The notes under the pieces are model-generated. The model made no database searches and was not told the origin of the DNA. It saw only the letters and a program-made list of their open reading frames with translations. Position numbers and translations under genes: made by a program. Shown here piece after piece: positions 24,873 through 33,504 of a stretch of 64,000 nt of DNA (positions within the stretch are counted from its first letter, which is position 1; each line of letters opens with the position of its first letter). The stretch comes from Paraburkholderia guartelaensis (GTDB taxonomy: Bacteria; Pseudomonadota; Gammaproteobacteria; Burkholderiales; Burkholderiaceae): assembly GCF_004353905.1 (NCBI RefSeq), contig NZ_SMOD01000016.1:1-64000 (forward strand). Direction: 5' to 3'.

Positions 24873-26240
24873 TCAATGGGACGTGCGTTGCTTTGCGTTC
24901 GCTTCGTGCGATGCGAGCACCGCGTCGACGAAAGCATGCGCCTGCCCCACGTAATTGGCCGGATCGAGCAGCGCCTTGAGGCGCGCTTCGTCCAGGTGCC
25001 TCGTGACGGCGGGTTCCGCCGCGAGGACTTCGTATAACGTGCGGCCGCTTTGCACCGCCGCTTTCGATGCGTGCTCAACGAGATGATGCGCGTCCAGACG
25101 CCCGATCTGGTCGCCGAGTGCGAGCATCACGGCTTCGCCGAGAATAAGGCCGTGCGTGATGTCGAGATTCGCCGCGAGCCGTTCGGGCCGCACTTCGAGC
25201 CCTGCCGTGATTTGCTCGATCTGCGCGAGCGCGCCGCCAGCGAGGCGCGCGAGATCGGGCAGCGCATCCCACTCGGCTTGCCAGCCGCCGAGCGCCCGCT
25301 CGTGCTCCTGAACCATGCCCGCGAACACCGTCGCAACGAGGCCCGGCGCGCGCGTGGCAGCCGTCAGGACGGCTGCGCAACCCACGGGATTGCGTTTGTG
25401 CGGCATGGTCGAGGAACCGCCCTTGCCTGCCGCCGCCGGTTCGCCCAGCTCGCCGACTTCGGTCTGCATCTGCAGGGAGATGTCGCGCGCGATCTTGCCG
25501 AGCGTGCCGATGAGCATGCCGAAGAACGATGCAGCTTCGGCTATGCGGTCGCGCTGCGTGTGCCACGGTACGGCGGGCAACGTGAGATCGAGTTCCTGCG
25601 CGAGCGCGGCGCTCACCGCCGGGGCGGCGTCGCGCAAGCTCGCAAGCGTGCCGGCCGCGCCGCCGAACTGCAGCACCAGCGCTCGTTCGCGCAGCACGGC
25701 AAGGCGTTCGCGATGGCGCAGCATCGCGTCGAGCCATTGCGCAAACTTCAGTCCGAGCGTGATGGGCAGCGCCTGCTGCAGCCACGTGCGCCCGACTGCA
25801 GGCGTCGCGCGATGCGTGCGCGCGAGGTCCGCCAGCGTCGCGCAAAGCGCGTCGATGCCGCGCTCGATTAGCGCGAGCGCGTCGCGCAACTGCAGCACCG
25901 TGGCCGTGTCGATGATGTCCTGGCTCGTGGCGCCCCAGTGAACATACTTGGCGGCTTCGGGGTCGGCGGACTTCACGCGCGCCGTGAGCTGCTTGACGAG
26001 CGGGATCGCCAGGTTGCCGCCCAGCGCGGCGTCGCGTGCGAGCGCCGGGGCGTCGAGTTGATCCGCCGCGCAGGCCTCGACGATCGCGGCCACGGCCGAC
26101 TGCGGAATCACGCCATGCGCCGCCGAGGCGCGCGCGAGCGCCGCTTCGACGTCCAACATGCGTTGCAGCGTGGCATCGGGAGACCAGACCGCGTTCATCG
26201 GTTCGGTCCCGCAGATCAGGCTCGTGAGGCGTTCAATCAT
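24873..26240 (-). CDS. pcaB: 3-carboxy-cis,cis-muconate cycloisomerase
   Basis: A 455-residue member of the fumarase/adenylosuccinate lyase superfamily that lactonises beta-carboxymuconate. The signature GGSSTMPHKRNPVG is complete, and HWGATSQDIIDTATVLQLRDA is the second conserved block. The C-terminal region is typical of PcaB. ATG at 26240 has no strong ribosome-binding site; ATG at 26198 is possible, but the earlier start includes RLTSLICGTEPM, common in PcaB. It is 128 bases downstream of pcaJ, with a large hairpin between them. Confidence 0.93.
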   Translation of the reverse strand: MIERLTSLICGTEPMNAVWSPDATLQRMLDVEAALARASAAHGVIPQSAVAAIVEACAADQLDAPALARDAALGGNLAIPLVKQLTARVKSADPEAAKYVHWGATSQDIIDTATVLQLRDALALIERGIDALCATLADLARTHRATPAVGRTWLQQALPITLGLKFAQWLDAMLRHRERLAVLRERALVLQFGGAAGTLASLRDAAPAVSAALAQELDLTLPAVPWHTQRDRIAEAASFFGMLIGTLGKIARDISLQMQTEVGELGEPAAAGKGGSSTMPHKRNPVGCAAVLTAATRAPGLVATVFAGMVQEHERALGGWQAEWDALPDLARLAGGALAQIEQITAGLEVRPERLAANLDITHGLILGEAVMLALGDQIGRLDAHHLVEHASKAAVQSGRTLYEVLAAEPAVTRHLDEARLKALLDPANYVGQAHAFVDAVLASHEANAKQRTSH

Positions 26241-26292
26241 GGAGTGTGGCGCGTGGAAAAAGCAGGCGTTCAGATACAGGCGGAATGAAGCG

Positions 26293-26332
26293 GGCGCGGC
26301 AACCGTCGACGAATGCCGACGGTTGCCGCGCC
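26293..26332 (-). terminator. Large hairpin between pcaJ and pcaB
   Basis: A perfect 16-base stem, GGCGCGGCAACCGTCG (26293-26308) with CGACGGTTGCCGCGCC (26317-26332), and an 8-base loop. It lies inside the pca operon and has no T-run on the coding strand. It may protect the 3' end of the pcaIJ message or reduce read-through rather than terminate fully. Confidence 0.6.
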
Positions 26333-26368
26333 ACTCACGTGCGTACGATGCGCACGTCTACAGACAGT

Positions 26369-27028
26369 TTACGCTGCGCGACGGTTTTGCGTCGCGTCGA
26401 TCAGCGGCACGCCGGCGAGCTTCTGCAGCGCGTCAAAATCGATGTCCGAATAGATCTCACGCACGGCGAGGCCTTCGGGCGTGACGTCGAACGCGGCGAG
26501 GTCGGTATAGATGCGGCCCACGCAGCCCACGCCCGTCACCGGGTACGAGCATTCGCTCACGAGCTTGCTTTCGCCCTGCTTCGTCAGCAGTTCCATCATG
26601 ACGAACACCTGCTTGGCGCCGAGTGCGAGGTCCATTGCGCCACCCACGGCCGGAATCGCGTCGGGCGCGCCGGTGTGCCAGTTCGCGAGGTCGCCGTTCA
26701 CGGATACCTGGAACGCGCCGAGCACGCAGTAGTCGAGGTGACCGCCGCGCATCATTGCGAACGAGTCGGCGTGATGGAAGAACGCGCCGCCGGTGAGCAG
26801 CGTGACGTGCTGCTTGCCCGCGTTGATGAGTTCGTCGTCTTCCTCGCCGGGCGCGGGCGCCGGGCCCATGCCGAGCAGGCCGTTCTCGCTGTGCAGGAAG
26901 ATTTCCTTGCTCGGATCGAGGTGGTTGGCCACCAGCGTGGGCACGCCGATGCCGAGATTCACATATGCGCCTTCGGGAATGTCCGCGGCCACGCGCTTGG
27001 CCATTTCGTCGCGATTCAGTCGTTTCAT
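26369..27028 (-). CDS. pcaJ: 3-oxoadipate CoA-transferase, subunit B
   Basis: A 219-residue family I CoA-transferase beta subunit. GAYVNLGIGVPTLVANHL and the catalytic glutamate in SENGLLGMGP are seen, with SFAMMRGGHLD following. With PcaI it moves CoA from succinyl-CoA to beta-ketoadipate. ATG at 27028 has GGAGAGAGG upstream and follows pcaI by 17 bases. The same fold serves acetoacetate transferases, but the pcaBDC genes downstream decide the assignment. Confidence 0.92.
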   Translation of the reverse strand: MKRLNRDEMAKRVAADIPEGAYVNLGIGVPTLVANHLDPSKEIFLHSENGLLGMGPAPAPGEEDDELINAGKQHVTLLTGGAFFHHADSFAMMRGGHLDYCVLGAFQVSVNGDLANWHTGAPDAIPAVGGAMDLALGAKQVFVMMELLTKQGESKLVSECSYPVTGVGCVGRIYTDLAAFDVTPEGLAVREIYSDIDFDALQKLAGVPLIDATQNRRAA

Positions 27029-27045
27029 TGCCTCTCTCCGTTCCT

Positions 27046-27753
27046 TCAGGCTGCCTGGCCGCTTTGGTCGGCGTGCGCTTGATGCGCCGCTTGCGGCACT
27101 TCCACGACGCGTTGCACGAAAATGCCGGGCGTCACGATGTTTTCCGGATCGAGCTGACCGAGTTCGACGACTTCCGAAACCTGCGCGATGGCGACCTTCG
27201 CCGCGCTCGCCATGATCGGGCCGAAGTTGCGCGCCGTCTTGCGATAGACGAGGTTGCCCCAACGGTCGCCCTTGAAGGCCTTGATGAGCGCGAAGTCGGC
27301 GTGCAGCGGGGCTTCGAGCACATAGTGACGGCCGTCGATCAGGCGCGTTTCCTTGCCTTCGGCCAGCTTCGTGCCGTAGCCCGTGGGCGTGAAGAAGCCG
27401 CCAATGCCGGCGCCGGCAGCGCGGATGCGCTCGGCCAGATTGCCTTGCGGCACGAGTTCGAGCTCGATTTCGCCGGCGCGATAGAGCGCGTCGAACACAT
27501 ACGAGTCGGTCTGGCGCGGGAACGAGCAGATGATCTTGCGCACACGCTTCGCCTTGAGCAGCGCGGCAAGGCCGATGTCGCCGTTGCCTGCATTGTTGTT
27601 GACGATGGTGAGGTCGCGCGCGCCCTGCTCGATGAGCGCGTCGATCAGTTCGGCGGGCATACCGGCCGTGCCGAAGCCGCCGATCATCACCGTGGCGCCG
27701 TCATGCACATCGGCCACGGCGGCTTGAAGCGAGTCGAAAATCTTGTTGATCAT
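27046..27753 (-). CDS. pcaI: 3-oxoadipate CoA-transferase, subunit A
   Basis: A 235-residue alpha subunit of the family I CoA-transferase. VMIGGFGTAGMPAELIDAL is the glycine-rich CoA site; NNNAGNGDIGLAALL and YGTKLAEGKETR follow. ATG at 27753 is used because the frame upstream (to 27828) reads through the promoter and lacks homology features. It is the first gene of the pcaIJBDC operon, divergent from a LysR gene 309 bases away. Confidence 0.92.
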   Translation of the reverse strand: MINKIFDSLQAAVADVHDGATVMIGGFGTAGMPAELIDALIEQGARDLTIVNNNAGNGDIGLAALLKAKRVRKIICSFPRQTDSYVFDALYRAGEIELELVPQGNLAERIRAAGAGIGGFFTPTGYGTKLAEGKETRLIDGRHYVLEAPLHADFALIKAFKGDRWGNLVYRKTARNFGPIMASAAKVAIAQVSEVVELGQLDPENIVTPGIFVQRVVEVPQAAHQAHADQSGQAA

Positions 27754-28062
27754 GCCTGTTCCTGAAAGCGATGCGCATCGCGGAAGGTCCACGTCACTCG
27801 ATCGCGAAAAAGTTCTATATACGAACACTGATTCGTTTAGCGAACGTCCAGCGCATTATCAGAGTGGATTCAAGCGCTTGTCAAGGCGGGTCTACCCACA
27901 CAGGCAATCTACTTCATGCCGACGCCGATGCGCGCCGGACCGCACGCGCTGCCCTTCCTTCAGGCCACGCGCACCCGTGGGCACATACCCCAATATCCGG
28001 AATTGCGATTCATCGACTAGTCTTTATCCGATTTCGACATAGTCAGCGCCGCCTTCGCCTTC
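27754..28062. promoter_or_regulatory. Divergent promoter region between pcaI and the LysR gene
   Basis: This 309-base gap holds two adjacent inverted repeats close to pcaI: GTTC-N7-GAAC (27812-27826) and TTCG-N5-CGAA (27832-27844). They lie 60-90 bases before the pcaI start, a usual operator position. An IclR-type PcaR or the divergent LysR protein could bind. No small gene is seen in the rest. Confidence 0.45.
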
Positions 28063-28986
28063 ATGCAAGACCTCGATCTGAATCTCATCCCCTATCTCGT
28101 GGCCATGGAGGAGACGCGCAACGTGAGCCGCGCCGCCGAGCGGCTCGGCGTGAGCCAGCCGCGCGTGAGCACGGCGCTCGGCAAGCTGCGCGAGTTCTTC
28201 GGCGACCCGCTCTTCGTGCGCACCTCGCGCGGCATGGAGCCCACACCGCGCGCGCTCGGCCTCATTCCCGCCGCGCGCGACGCATTGGTGCGTATCGAGA
28301 AAGGCATGCTGCAGGCGCAGGACTTCGATCCCGCCACGAGCACGCACACGTTCTCCATTGCGCTCTCCGACGTCGGCGAGATCGTGTTTCTGCCGCGCCT
28401 TTTGCAGGTGTTCGCCGAGCGTGCGCCCAATGCGAACCTGCGTTCGGTGTCGCTGCCGCCAAGCCAGGTCGAGCGAGGTCTCGAATCGGGCGACATCGAT
28501 CTCGCGGTCGGCTATTTCCCCGACCTCGGCGGCAACAACTTCTTCCAGCAGCGCCTCTTCACGCACCGCTTCATCTGCATGATGCGCAGCGGGCATCCGC
28601 TCGCGGGCAAAGCCATGACGATCGAGCAGTTTCTCGCCATGGGACATGCCGTCGTGCGCGCCGAGGGACGCAGCCAGGAAGTGCTGGAACAGTATCTGGA
28701 GAAAAGGCGCATGCGCCGCCGCGCCGTGCTCGAAACGCCTCACTTCATGAGCCTGCCGTTCATTCTCACGCGCTCCGACCTCATCGCGACCGTGCCGCAT
28801 GCAATCGGCTTCGCCTACGTGTCCGAACATGCATCGATCACGCTCGTCGAGCCGCCGCTGCAGTTGCCGCGCTTCGATCTCAAGCAGCACTGGCATCGCA
28901 AGTATCACAATGCGCCGCGCGGCGAATGGCTGCGTAGCATCGTGGCGGAACTGTTCAACGACGCCATGGACGAATGGCCCAAATGA
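28063..28986 (+). CDS. LysR-family regulator divergent from the pca operon
   Basis: A 307-residue LysR protein. The N-terminal helix-turn-helix reads TRNVSRAAERLGVSQPRVSTALGKLR and is followed by a periplasmic-binding-protein-like effector domain. The DLNLIPYLVAMEETRNVSRAA start and the GDPLFVRTSRGMEPTPRA segment place it in the NodD/LeuO-like (PF03466 type 8) subgroup that often controls aromatic catabolism. Divergent placement suggests it controls pcaIJBDC, perhaps with beta-ketoadipate or protocatechuate as signal; this is inference. Confidence 0.88.
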   Translation: MQDLDLNLIPYLVAMEETRNVSRAAERLGVSQPRVSTALGKLREFFGDPLFVRTSRGMEPTPRALGLIPAARDALVRIEKGMLQAQDFDPATSTHTFSIALSDVGEIVFLPRLLQVFAERAPNANLRSVSLPPSQVERGLESGDIDLAVGYFPDLGGNNFFQQRLFTHRFICMMRSGHPLAGKAMTIEQFLAMGHAVVRAEGRSQEVLEQYLEKRRMRRRAVLETPHFMSLPFILTRSDLIATVPHAIGFAYVSEHASITLVEPPLQLPRFDLKQHWHRKYHNAPRGEWLRSIVAELFNDAMDEWPK

Positions 28987-29076
28987 CCCCTCGCGCCAAG
29001 CACGGCAAAACATGAAACAATGGGCGCTCGTGGTGCACGCCAAAGCGGCGTACTCCCACATGACAGGAGCCCATGC

Positions 29077-29769
29077 ATGAGCGAAGAAAAAAAGGCCGGG
29101 AAAACGAAGCAAAGCGCGAAGCAAGCAACGACCCAAGCCGCGAAGCAACGCAAGAGCGCAGCGAGCGCGACCGTCGCGCGCCCGTCACGCGCCGAAGCCG
29201 AGGACGCCGTGCGCGTGCTGTTGCGCTGGGCCGGGGACGACCCCGCTCGCGAAGGGCTGCTCGATACGCCGGGCCGCGTCGTGCGCGCCTATGAGGAGTT
29301 CTTCGCGGGCTATGAGGTCGATCCGCGCGAGATCCTGTCACGCACCTTCTCGGAGGTGGACGGCTACGACGAAATGATCGTGCTGAAGGACATCCGCTTC
29401 GAGAGCTACTGCGAGCATCACATGGTGCCGATCATCGGGCGCGCGCACGTGGCGTATTTGCCCGAGCATCGCGTGGTGGGCATCTCGAAGCTCGCGCGTC
29501 TCGTCGACGCATTCGCGAAGCGCCTGCAGATCCAGGAGAAGATGACCGCGCAGATCGCCGACACGCTCAATGAAATCCTGCAGCCCAAGGGTGTGGGCGT
29601 GATACTCGAAGCGGCGCATCAATGCATGTCCACGCGCGGAGTGCACAAGGCGGGTGTGGCGATGGTGACGTCGCGCATGCTCGGCACGTTCCGCACCGAT
29701 CCTTCCACGCGCCGCGAGTTTCTCGCGATCGTCGGCAACCCGAGCGCGATGAGCGTCTCGAATACCTGA
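29077..29769 (+). CDS. folE: GTP cyclohydrolase I
   Basis: A 230-residue enzyme converting GTP to dihydroneopterin triphosphate, the first step to folate and other pterins. Zinc ligands are in YCEHHMVP (Cys112, His115) and HQCMSTRG; the substrate motifs VVGISKLARLVD and PKGVGVILEA are intact. The first 35 residues are a Lys/Ala/Gln-rich extension not found in the E. coli enzyme. ATG at 29077 follows ACAGGAG; an out-of-frame ATG overlaps four bases upstream. Confidence 0.95.
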   Translation: MSEEKKAGKTKQSAKQATTQAAKQRKSAASATVARPSRAEAEDAVRVLLRWAGDDPAREGLLDTPGRVVRAYEEFFAGYEVDPREILSRTFSEVDGYDEMIVLKDIRFESYCEHHMVPIIGRAHVAYLPEHRVVGISKLARLVDAFAKRLQIQEKMTAQIADTLNEILQPKGVGVILEAAHQCMSTRGVHKAGVAMVTSRMLGTFRTDPSTRREFLAIVGNPSAMSVSNT

Positions 29770-29787
29770 TCGGAACGCACAGATAAA

Positions 29788-29810
29788 GAACGGGACCGCG
29801 TGTCCCGTTC
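29788..29810 (-). terminator. Terminator for the serine acetyltransferase gene
   Basis: GAACGGGAC (29788-29796) and GTCCCGTTC (29802-29810) form a perfect 9-base stem with a five-base loop. Read on the minus strand it is followed by TTTATCT, so it suits the gene ending at 29817. It may also stop folE transcription from the other side. Confidence 0.65.
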
Positions 29811-29816
29811 CCCTCC

Positions 29817-30746
29817 TTACTTGAGCGGTCCTTCGTCGCCGCGCTCGATCTCGCGAATCTTGCCCTGGCGCACGCTGCTGCCCGGCGGCACGCTATGCGT
29901 GAGCCACACGTTCCCGCCAATCACGGAGCCGCGCCCGATCGTCACGCGGCCGAGAATCGTCGCGCCCGCGTAGATCACCACGTCGTCCTCGACGATCGGA
30001 TGGCGCGCATTGCCCTTCACGAGCGTACCGTCGAGGTCGGCCGCGAAGCTCTTCGCACCGAGCGTCACAGCCTGATACACGCGCACGCGCTCGCCGATGA
30101 TCGCCGTCTCGCCAATGACGACGCCCGTGCCGTGATCGATGAAGAAGCTCGAACCGATCTGTGCGCCCGGGTGAATGTCGATGCCCGTTGCCGAATGCGC
30201 AATCTCGTTGATGAAGCGCGCGAGCAGCGGCACACCGAGACGATGCAGCGCATGCGCGAGCCGATGATGCGTCATGGCCCACACGCCCGGGTAGCACAGC
30301 AGGATCTCGGTGATGTGCTGCGCGGCCGGGTCGCCCGTGAACGCTGCCTGAATGTCGCTCACGAGCAGCGCGCGGATATCGGGCAGCTGCCGGCCGAACT
30401 CGCGCGCCACGTCGAATGCACGCGCGCGCAGTTCGTCCTCGCTCGCCTGCGAGCTTTCCGGCAGGAAGCGCAGCGCGCGTCGAATCTGCTCGGCAAGCAG
30501 CCGCAACGTGCTGTCGAGCGTATGGCCGACGTAGTAGTCGATGCTCTCGTCGGTCAGGTCGGGCGCGCCGTAATGCGTAGGAAAGAGCGCGGCGCGCAGG
30601 CCGGCCACGATGTTGATGACCGCATCGCGTGACGGCAGTTCGCGGATACCGAGCGGATGGCGCGTGCGGTGCCGCTCTTCACGCGACGCACGCAGATCGG
30701 CGACGATCTGTTCGAGACCCCAGTCGGGGGAAGCAGCTTTGGACAT
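29817..30746 (-). CDS. epsC: Serine O-acetyltransferase, EpsC type
   Basis: A 309-residue enzyme of the CysE family that makes O-acetylserine for cysteine synthesis. A helical N-terminal part of about 170 residues is followed by a left-handed beta-helix with hexapeptide repeats (IDIHPGAQIGSSFFIDHGTGVVIGETAIIG). The catalytic His in DHGTG and the LGAKSF segment are present. It is longer than E. coli CysE (273) and matches the EpsC-type branch. No cysteine synthase gene is adjacent. ATG at 30746. Confidence 0.9.
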   Translation of the reverse strand: MSKAASPDWGLEQIVADLRASREERHRTRHPLGIRELPSRDAVINIVAGLRAALFPTHYGAPDLTDESIDYYVGHTLDSTLRLLAEQIRRALRFLPESSQASEDELRARAFDVAREFGRQLPDIRALLVSDIQAAFTGDPAAQHITEILLCYPGVWAMTHHRLAHALHRLGVPLLARFINEIAHSATGIDIHPGAQIGSSFFIDHGTGVVIGETAIIGERVRVYQAVTLGAKSFAADLDGTLVKGNARHPIVEDDVVIYAGATILGRVTIGRGSVIGGNVWLTHSVPPGSSVRQGKIREIERGDEGPLK

Positions 30747-30871
30747 GGTGATGCGGCAGCAGACGCAGAGTCTGCGCAGGAGTGAGTGTATCGACCCCAG
30801 AGATTACCGCGTTTTGCCGGAGTTCGCCGAAGCGCCCTCGGAGCCGATCCACGCACGCGAGGCGCGCGCCT

Positions 30872-31114
30872 TCACAGCGTGACCGTGCTCGCGTCGATCC
30901 AGCGCACGGCCCAGTCGCGCGCATGGGCGATGGCGGCCCCCTCATCGGAAAAACGCAATTCGGCAGGGAAAAATCGGTTGGCGACGAGTTCGCCGTCGCT
31001 CGAGCGCGAAATCACCACATACGGCTGATACGTGCCGTCACCGGCACGCGCCGGTGCGCAATTCAGCAAATAGCCACGATGCGTAAATGCAGCGTCGAAG
31101 TGCATGTGTGTCAC
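30872..31114 (-). CDS. Small conserved-looking protein of unknown function
   Basis: An 80-residue soluble protein with no recognised family. It is mainly beta-stranded in appearance (RGYLLNCAPARA, QPYVVISRSSDGEL, RFFPAELRFSDEGAAI) and ends ARDWAVRWIDASTVTL, a pattern I associate with short Burkholderia hypothetical proteins. Start 31114 or 31105. It lies 125 bases upstream of epsC on the same strand. Confidence 0.6.
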   Translation of the reverse strand: MTHMHFDAAFTHRGYLLNCAPARAGDGTYQPYVVISRSSDGELVANRFFPAELRFSDEGAAIAHARDWAVRWIDASTVTL

Positions 31115-31412
31115 CCGCCCCTGACTGCCTCGTCCATTTTATTTGGCGCGTGCATTCAGGATCGTGCGGCAAAGCCACAGCATGGGCCCTCGCCCGGCCC
31201 ATTAATCGAAAGCGCGCCAACTCGTTGAAAGAGGATCATACTCCTGGGAAAAAGGCCAAACCAACGAAAAAAATGCAACATCGCTGGAGGCGTTCTCCTG
31301 GCGAACCGGCTTGCTTTTCACCCCGATTCAAGGGTGCGGCGCTGCAGCGGAACGGCGCTTGCGGAATTGCCTGCTGAACGCAGGCACCCAGATCTTCCAA
31401 GGAGGAAGCATC

Positions 31413-31871
31413 ATGAATCGTCCCGACGACATGCAAAAACCGAATGTGGGAGATGTGAGCGCGTCGCCGTCGCGGCCGCGCAGCGCCGAACTCCACAACG
31501 ACCGCACGCACGACAGTTCGGTCGACACGGACGGCAAGAACCGCGAGGCGGCACGCCTGGCGGGCGAAGGCTGCATCGGCCCCGACGAAGTGACGACCAG
31601 CAATGCGACGCTCGTCAACAGCGTGGCCGAAGCGGATGACGGGCTGGCGGGTTTCGACAGCCGCAAGGGCGTGCACCGGCTGCCTATCGCGCTGGAGTCC
31701 GGCTACGAGGTTGTCGACCTCGGCATGAGCGCGCCGGAAGAGCCCGACGACGACGAGTGGCAGCGCAACGCCGCGCGCGAAGCGGGCGTGCGCCGCAGCC
31801 CTGGACGTCTGCACTTCGCGCTCAACCACCTGCGGCCGACGCGCGTGATCGAGTTGCAGCGCAAGCCCTGA
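31413..31871 (+). CDS. Hydrophilic protein of unknown function (possibly DUF3005)
   Basis: A 152-residue charged, probably soluble protein. ATG at 31413 has a perfect AAGGAGG eight bases upstream. The blocks VDTDGKNREAARLAGE, IGPDEVTTSNATLVNS and DDGLAGFDSR look conserved and recall the Burkholderia-restricted DUF3005 family; I am not certain of that number. No catalytic motif is evident. It lies upstream of the quorum-sensing locus. Confidence 0.6.
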   Translation: MNRPDDMQKPNVGDVSASPSRPRSAELHNDRTHDSSVDTDGKNREAARLAGEGCIGPDEVTTSNATLVNSVAEADDGLAGFDSRKGVHRLPIALESGYEVVDLGMSAPEEPDDDEWQRNAAREAGVRRSPGRLHFALNHLRPTRVIELQRKP

Positions 31872-32309
31872 ACAACGGTTCGCCGCTCACCGTGCGGCGA
31901 ATCGTTTGCGATTATCCTGGCGATATCGCAGCACTGGCGGATTCAGACAGCATTCAGTCGAGTGCAGTTAAAACTCGAAATGAAAAGCCAGAAAATAAAT
32001 GAAAGCCGATAAATCGACGGCATTATCCCGGCGAGTTGCACGCTTTTGTCGCTTTCGAAATGCCGTCTGCCTTTATTTCAGCTCCCGTGCCATGCACTTT
32101 CGTGCACACCTGCGCTTGTTCAGGAGACGCGGAATTCTCTCCGATGTCACCGAAATCTGACAGAAATGACCCCACAAAGCAGGAGGATTGCAGACGAGGG
32201 GGGATCAGATAGGAATTTAGTGATAAATTCTTACATCATAAGAAGCGAGGAGCGAGTGCCTGTGGGCTTGCCCCGCGATCTCGCCCAGCGCTGATGGAGA
32301 GTGTTGAAC
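31872..32309. other. A+T-richer region upstream of luxR
   Basis: A 438-base gap. A hairpin TTCGCCGC/GCGGCGAA (31879-31901) follows the upstream gene and may be its terminator. The rest is richer in A+T than the surroundings and holds no supported gene; it probably contains the luxR promoter. A run reading AGGAGGATTGCAGACGAGGGGGG (about 32179-32203) looks like a ribosome-binding site but leads to no sizeable frame. Confidence 0.4.
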
Positions 32310-33038
32310 GTGCCTCTACATTTTATTGAGCAGATGTCGCCCGTGCTCGACGCGCCCGAAGAGGCAGCGTGGTTCGACGCGGTGGCGAAGCTCGCCAGTT
32401 CGTGGGGATTCAGCCAGCTCATGCTGGCGATCTTGCCACGCCCGGGCATGAGGCTCGAGGATGCGTTCATCCGTACGAACTACTCGGCCGCCTGGCGGCA
32501 GACGTATAACGACCACGGTATGGCCTACTTCGACCCGACCGTGTCGCATTGCACCACGCGTTCGGCGCCGCTCATCTGGTCGCCGGAGCTTTTCGCGACC
32601 GAGCAGCAACAATCGATGTATGAGGAGGCCCGCTCGTACGGGCTGCGCGCAGGCATCACCCTGCCGATCCATGGCCCGCGCCAGGAAATCGGCATGCTCT
32701 GCTTCGTCAACGACGCGAATCCCACGGACAAGTTCTGGGACGACGTGAACCGCGCGTTGCCGAATCTCGTCCTGCTGCGCGATCTCGTGCTGGACACGAG
32801 CCAGCGGCACCTGAACGACCATGTTCAGTCGCTGATTCCCAAACTGACGCCACGGGAAAAGGAATGCCTCAAGTGGACTGCGCTAGGCAAGTCCACTTGG
32901 GAAATTTCTCACATCCTGAATTGCTCTGAGGCCGTCGTGAACTTCCACATGAAGAACATTCGCGGGAAGTTCGGCGTGAACTCACGGCGAGCGGCAGCCG
33001 TGATCGCGACCCAGATGGGTCTTATTGACCCGGGCTAA
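32310..33038 (+). CDS. LuxR-type acyl-homoserine lactone receptor
   Basis: A 242-residue quorum-sensing regulator. The autoinducer domain keeps the invariant residues: W and Y in AAWRQTYNDHGMAY, D-P in FDPTV, W in PLIW and G in RAGITLPIHG. The C-terminal GerE helix-turn-helix runs from LTPREKECLKW to SRRAAAVIA. By position and partners it is the BraR-like receptor of Paraburkholderia. Start: GTG at 32310 is nine bases after GGAGAG (32296-32301); the longer GTG at 32301 would overlap that site and so is unlikely. Its 3' end overlaps the oppositely oriented rsaL-like gene by 17 bases. Confidence 0.9.
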   Translation: MPLHFIEQMSPVLDAPEEAAWFDAVAKLASSWGFSQLMLAILPRPGMRLEDAFIRTNYSAAWRQTYNDHGMAYFDPTVSHCTTRSAPLIWSPELFATEQQQSMYEEARSYGLRAGITLPIHGPRQEIGMLCFVNDANPTDKFWDDVNRALPNLVLLRDLVLDTSQRHLNDHVQSLIPKLTPREKECLKWTALGKSTWEISHILNCSEAVVNFHMKNIRGKFGVNSRRAAAVIATQMGLIDPG

Positions 33039-33336
33039 GCACCATCGGCGCTTCGCCGCGCAACACGCGCTCGGCGCGGCCAAGGTCGCCGTCCGAAATC
33101 GTCTTGTTGAAATACAACCCGAGCAGGATCGACACCGGCGGCGGAATCTCCGCGCCCGACTCGAACCGGCTGCCGCGCGACTGCGTCACGCCGAAACGCG
33201 CCCAGAAACGGCGCTGGCTTTCTTTCTTCTTCTTCCGATACGCAATGATCAGGACGCGGTCGACGACCGAGGACAGCTCCCCGGGGGACGACATGGTATT
33301 CGCACCCGAGTGCCATTGATTGCTCATAAGTTCCAT
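33022..33336 (-). CDS. rsaL: RsaL-like repressor of the quorum-sensing synthase
   Basis: A 104-residue helix-turn-helix protein. FWARFGVTQSRGSRFESGAEIPPPVSILLGLYF is the characteristic stretch of RsaL, the repressor that limits luxI/lasI expression by binding next to the lux box. It lies between the receptor and synthase genes on the opposite strand, the standard arrangement for RsaL. Start ATG at 33336 or 33327. The gene ends inside the last codons of luxR. Confidence 0.82.
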   Translation of the reverse strand: MELMSNQWHSGANTMSSPGELSSVVDRVLIIAYRKKKKESQRRFWARFGVTQSRGSRFESGAEIPPPVSILLGLYFNKTISDGDLGRAERVLRGEAPMVLSPGQ

Positions 33337-33416
33337 GATGACTCTCGCTGTCAGATATGCCTGATGAGTGACTGCCGCGGAACTGATTCTCCTTAAGAGG
33401 TCCTATCTGCGCACCT

Positions 33417-33432
33417 ACCTATCTAGATAGGT
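33417..33432. promoter_or_regulatory. lux box / RsaL operator before luxI
   Basis: ACCTATCTAGATAGGT is a perfect 16-base palindrome. Overlapping it, CT at 33415-33416 and AG at 33429-33430 are separated by 12 bases, the CT-N12-AG spacing of LasR-type boxes. It stands 72 bases before the luxI start and 80 bases from the rsaL start, so it can serve both divergent promoters. Confidence 0.75.
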
Positions 33433-33504
33433 GTTTTTTTATATTCATAACGCATAGCTTTCGAACCGTACTGCCGCGCCTCCACACAAATCGGGAGAGT
33501 TGTC

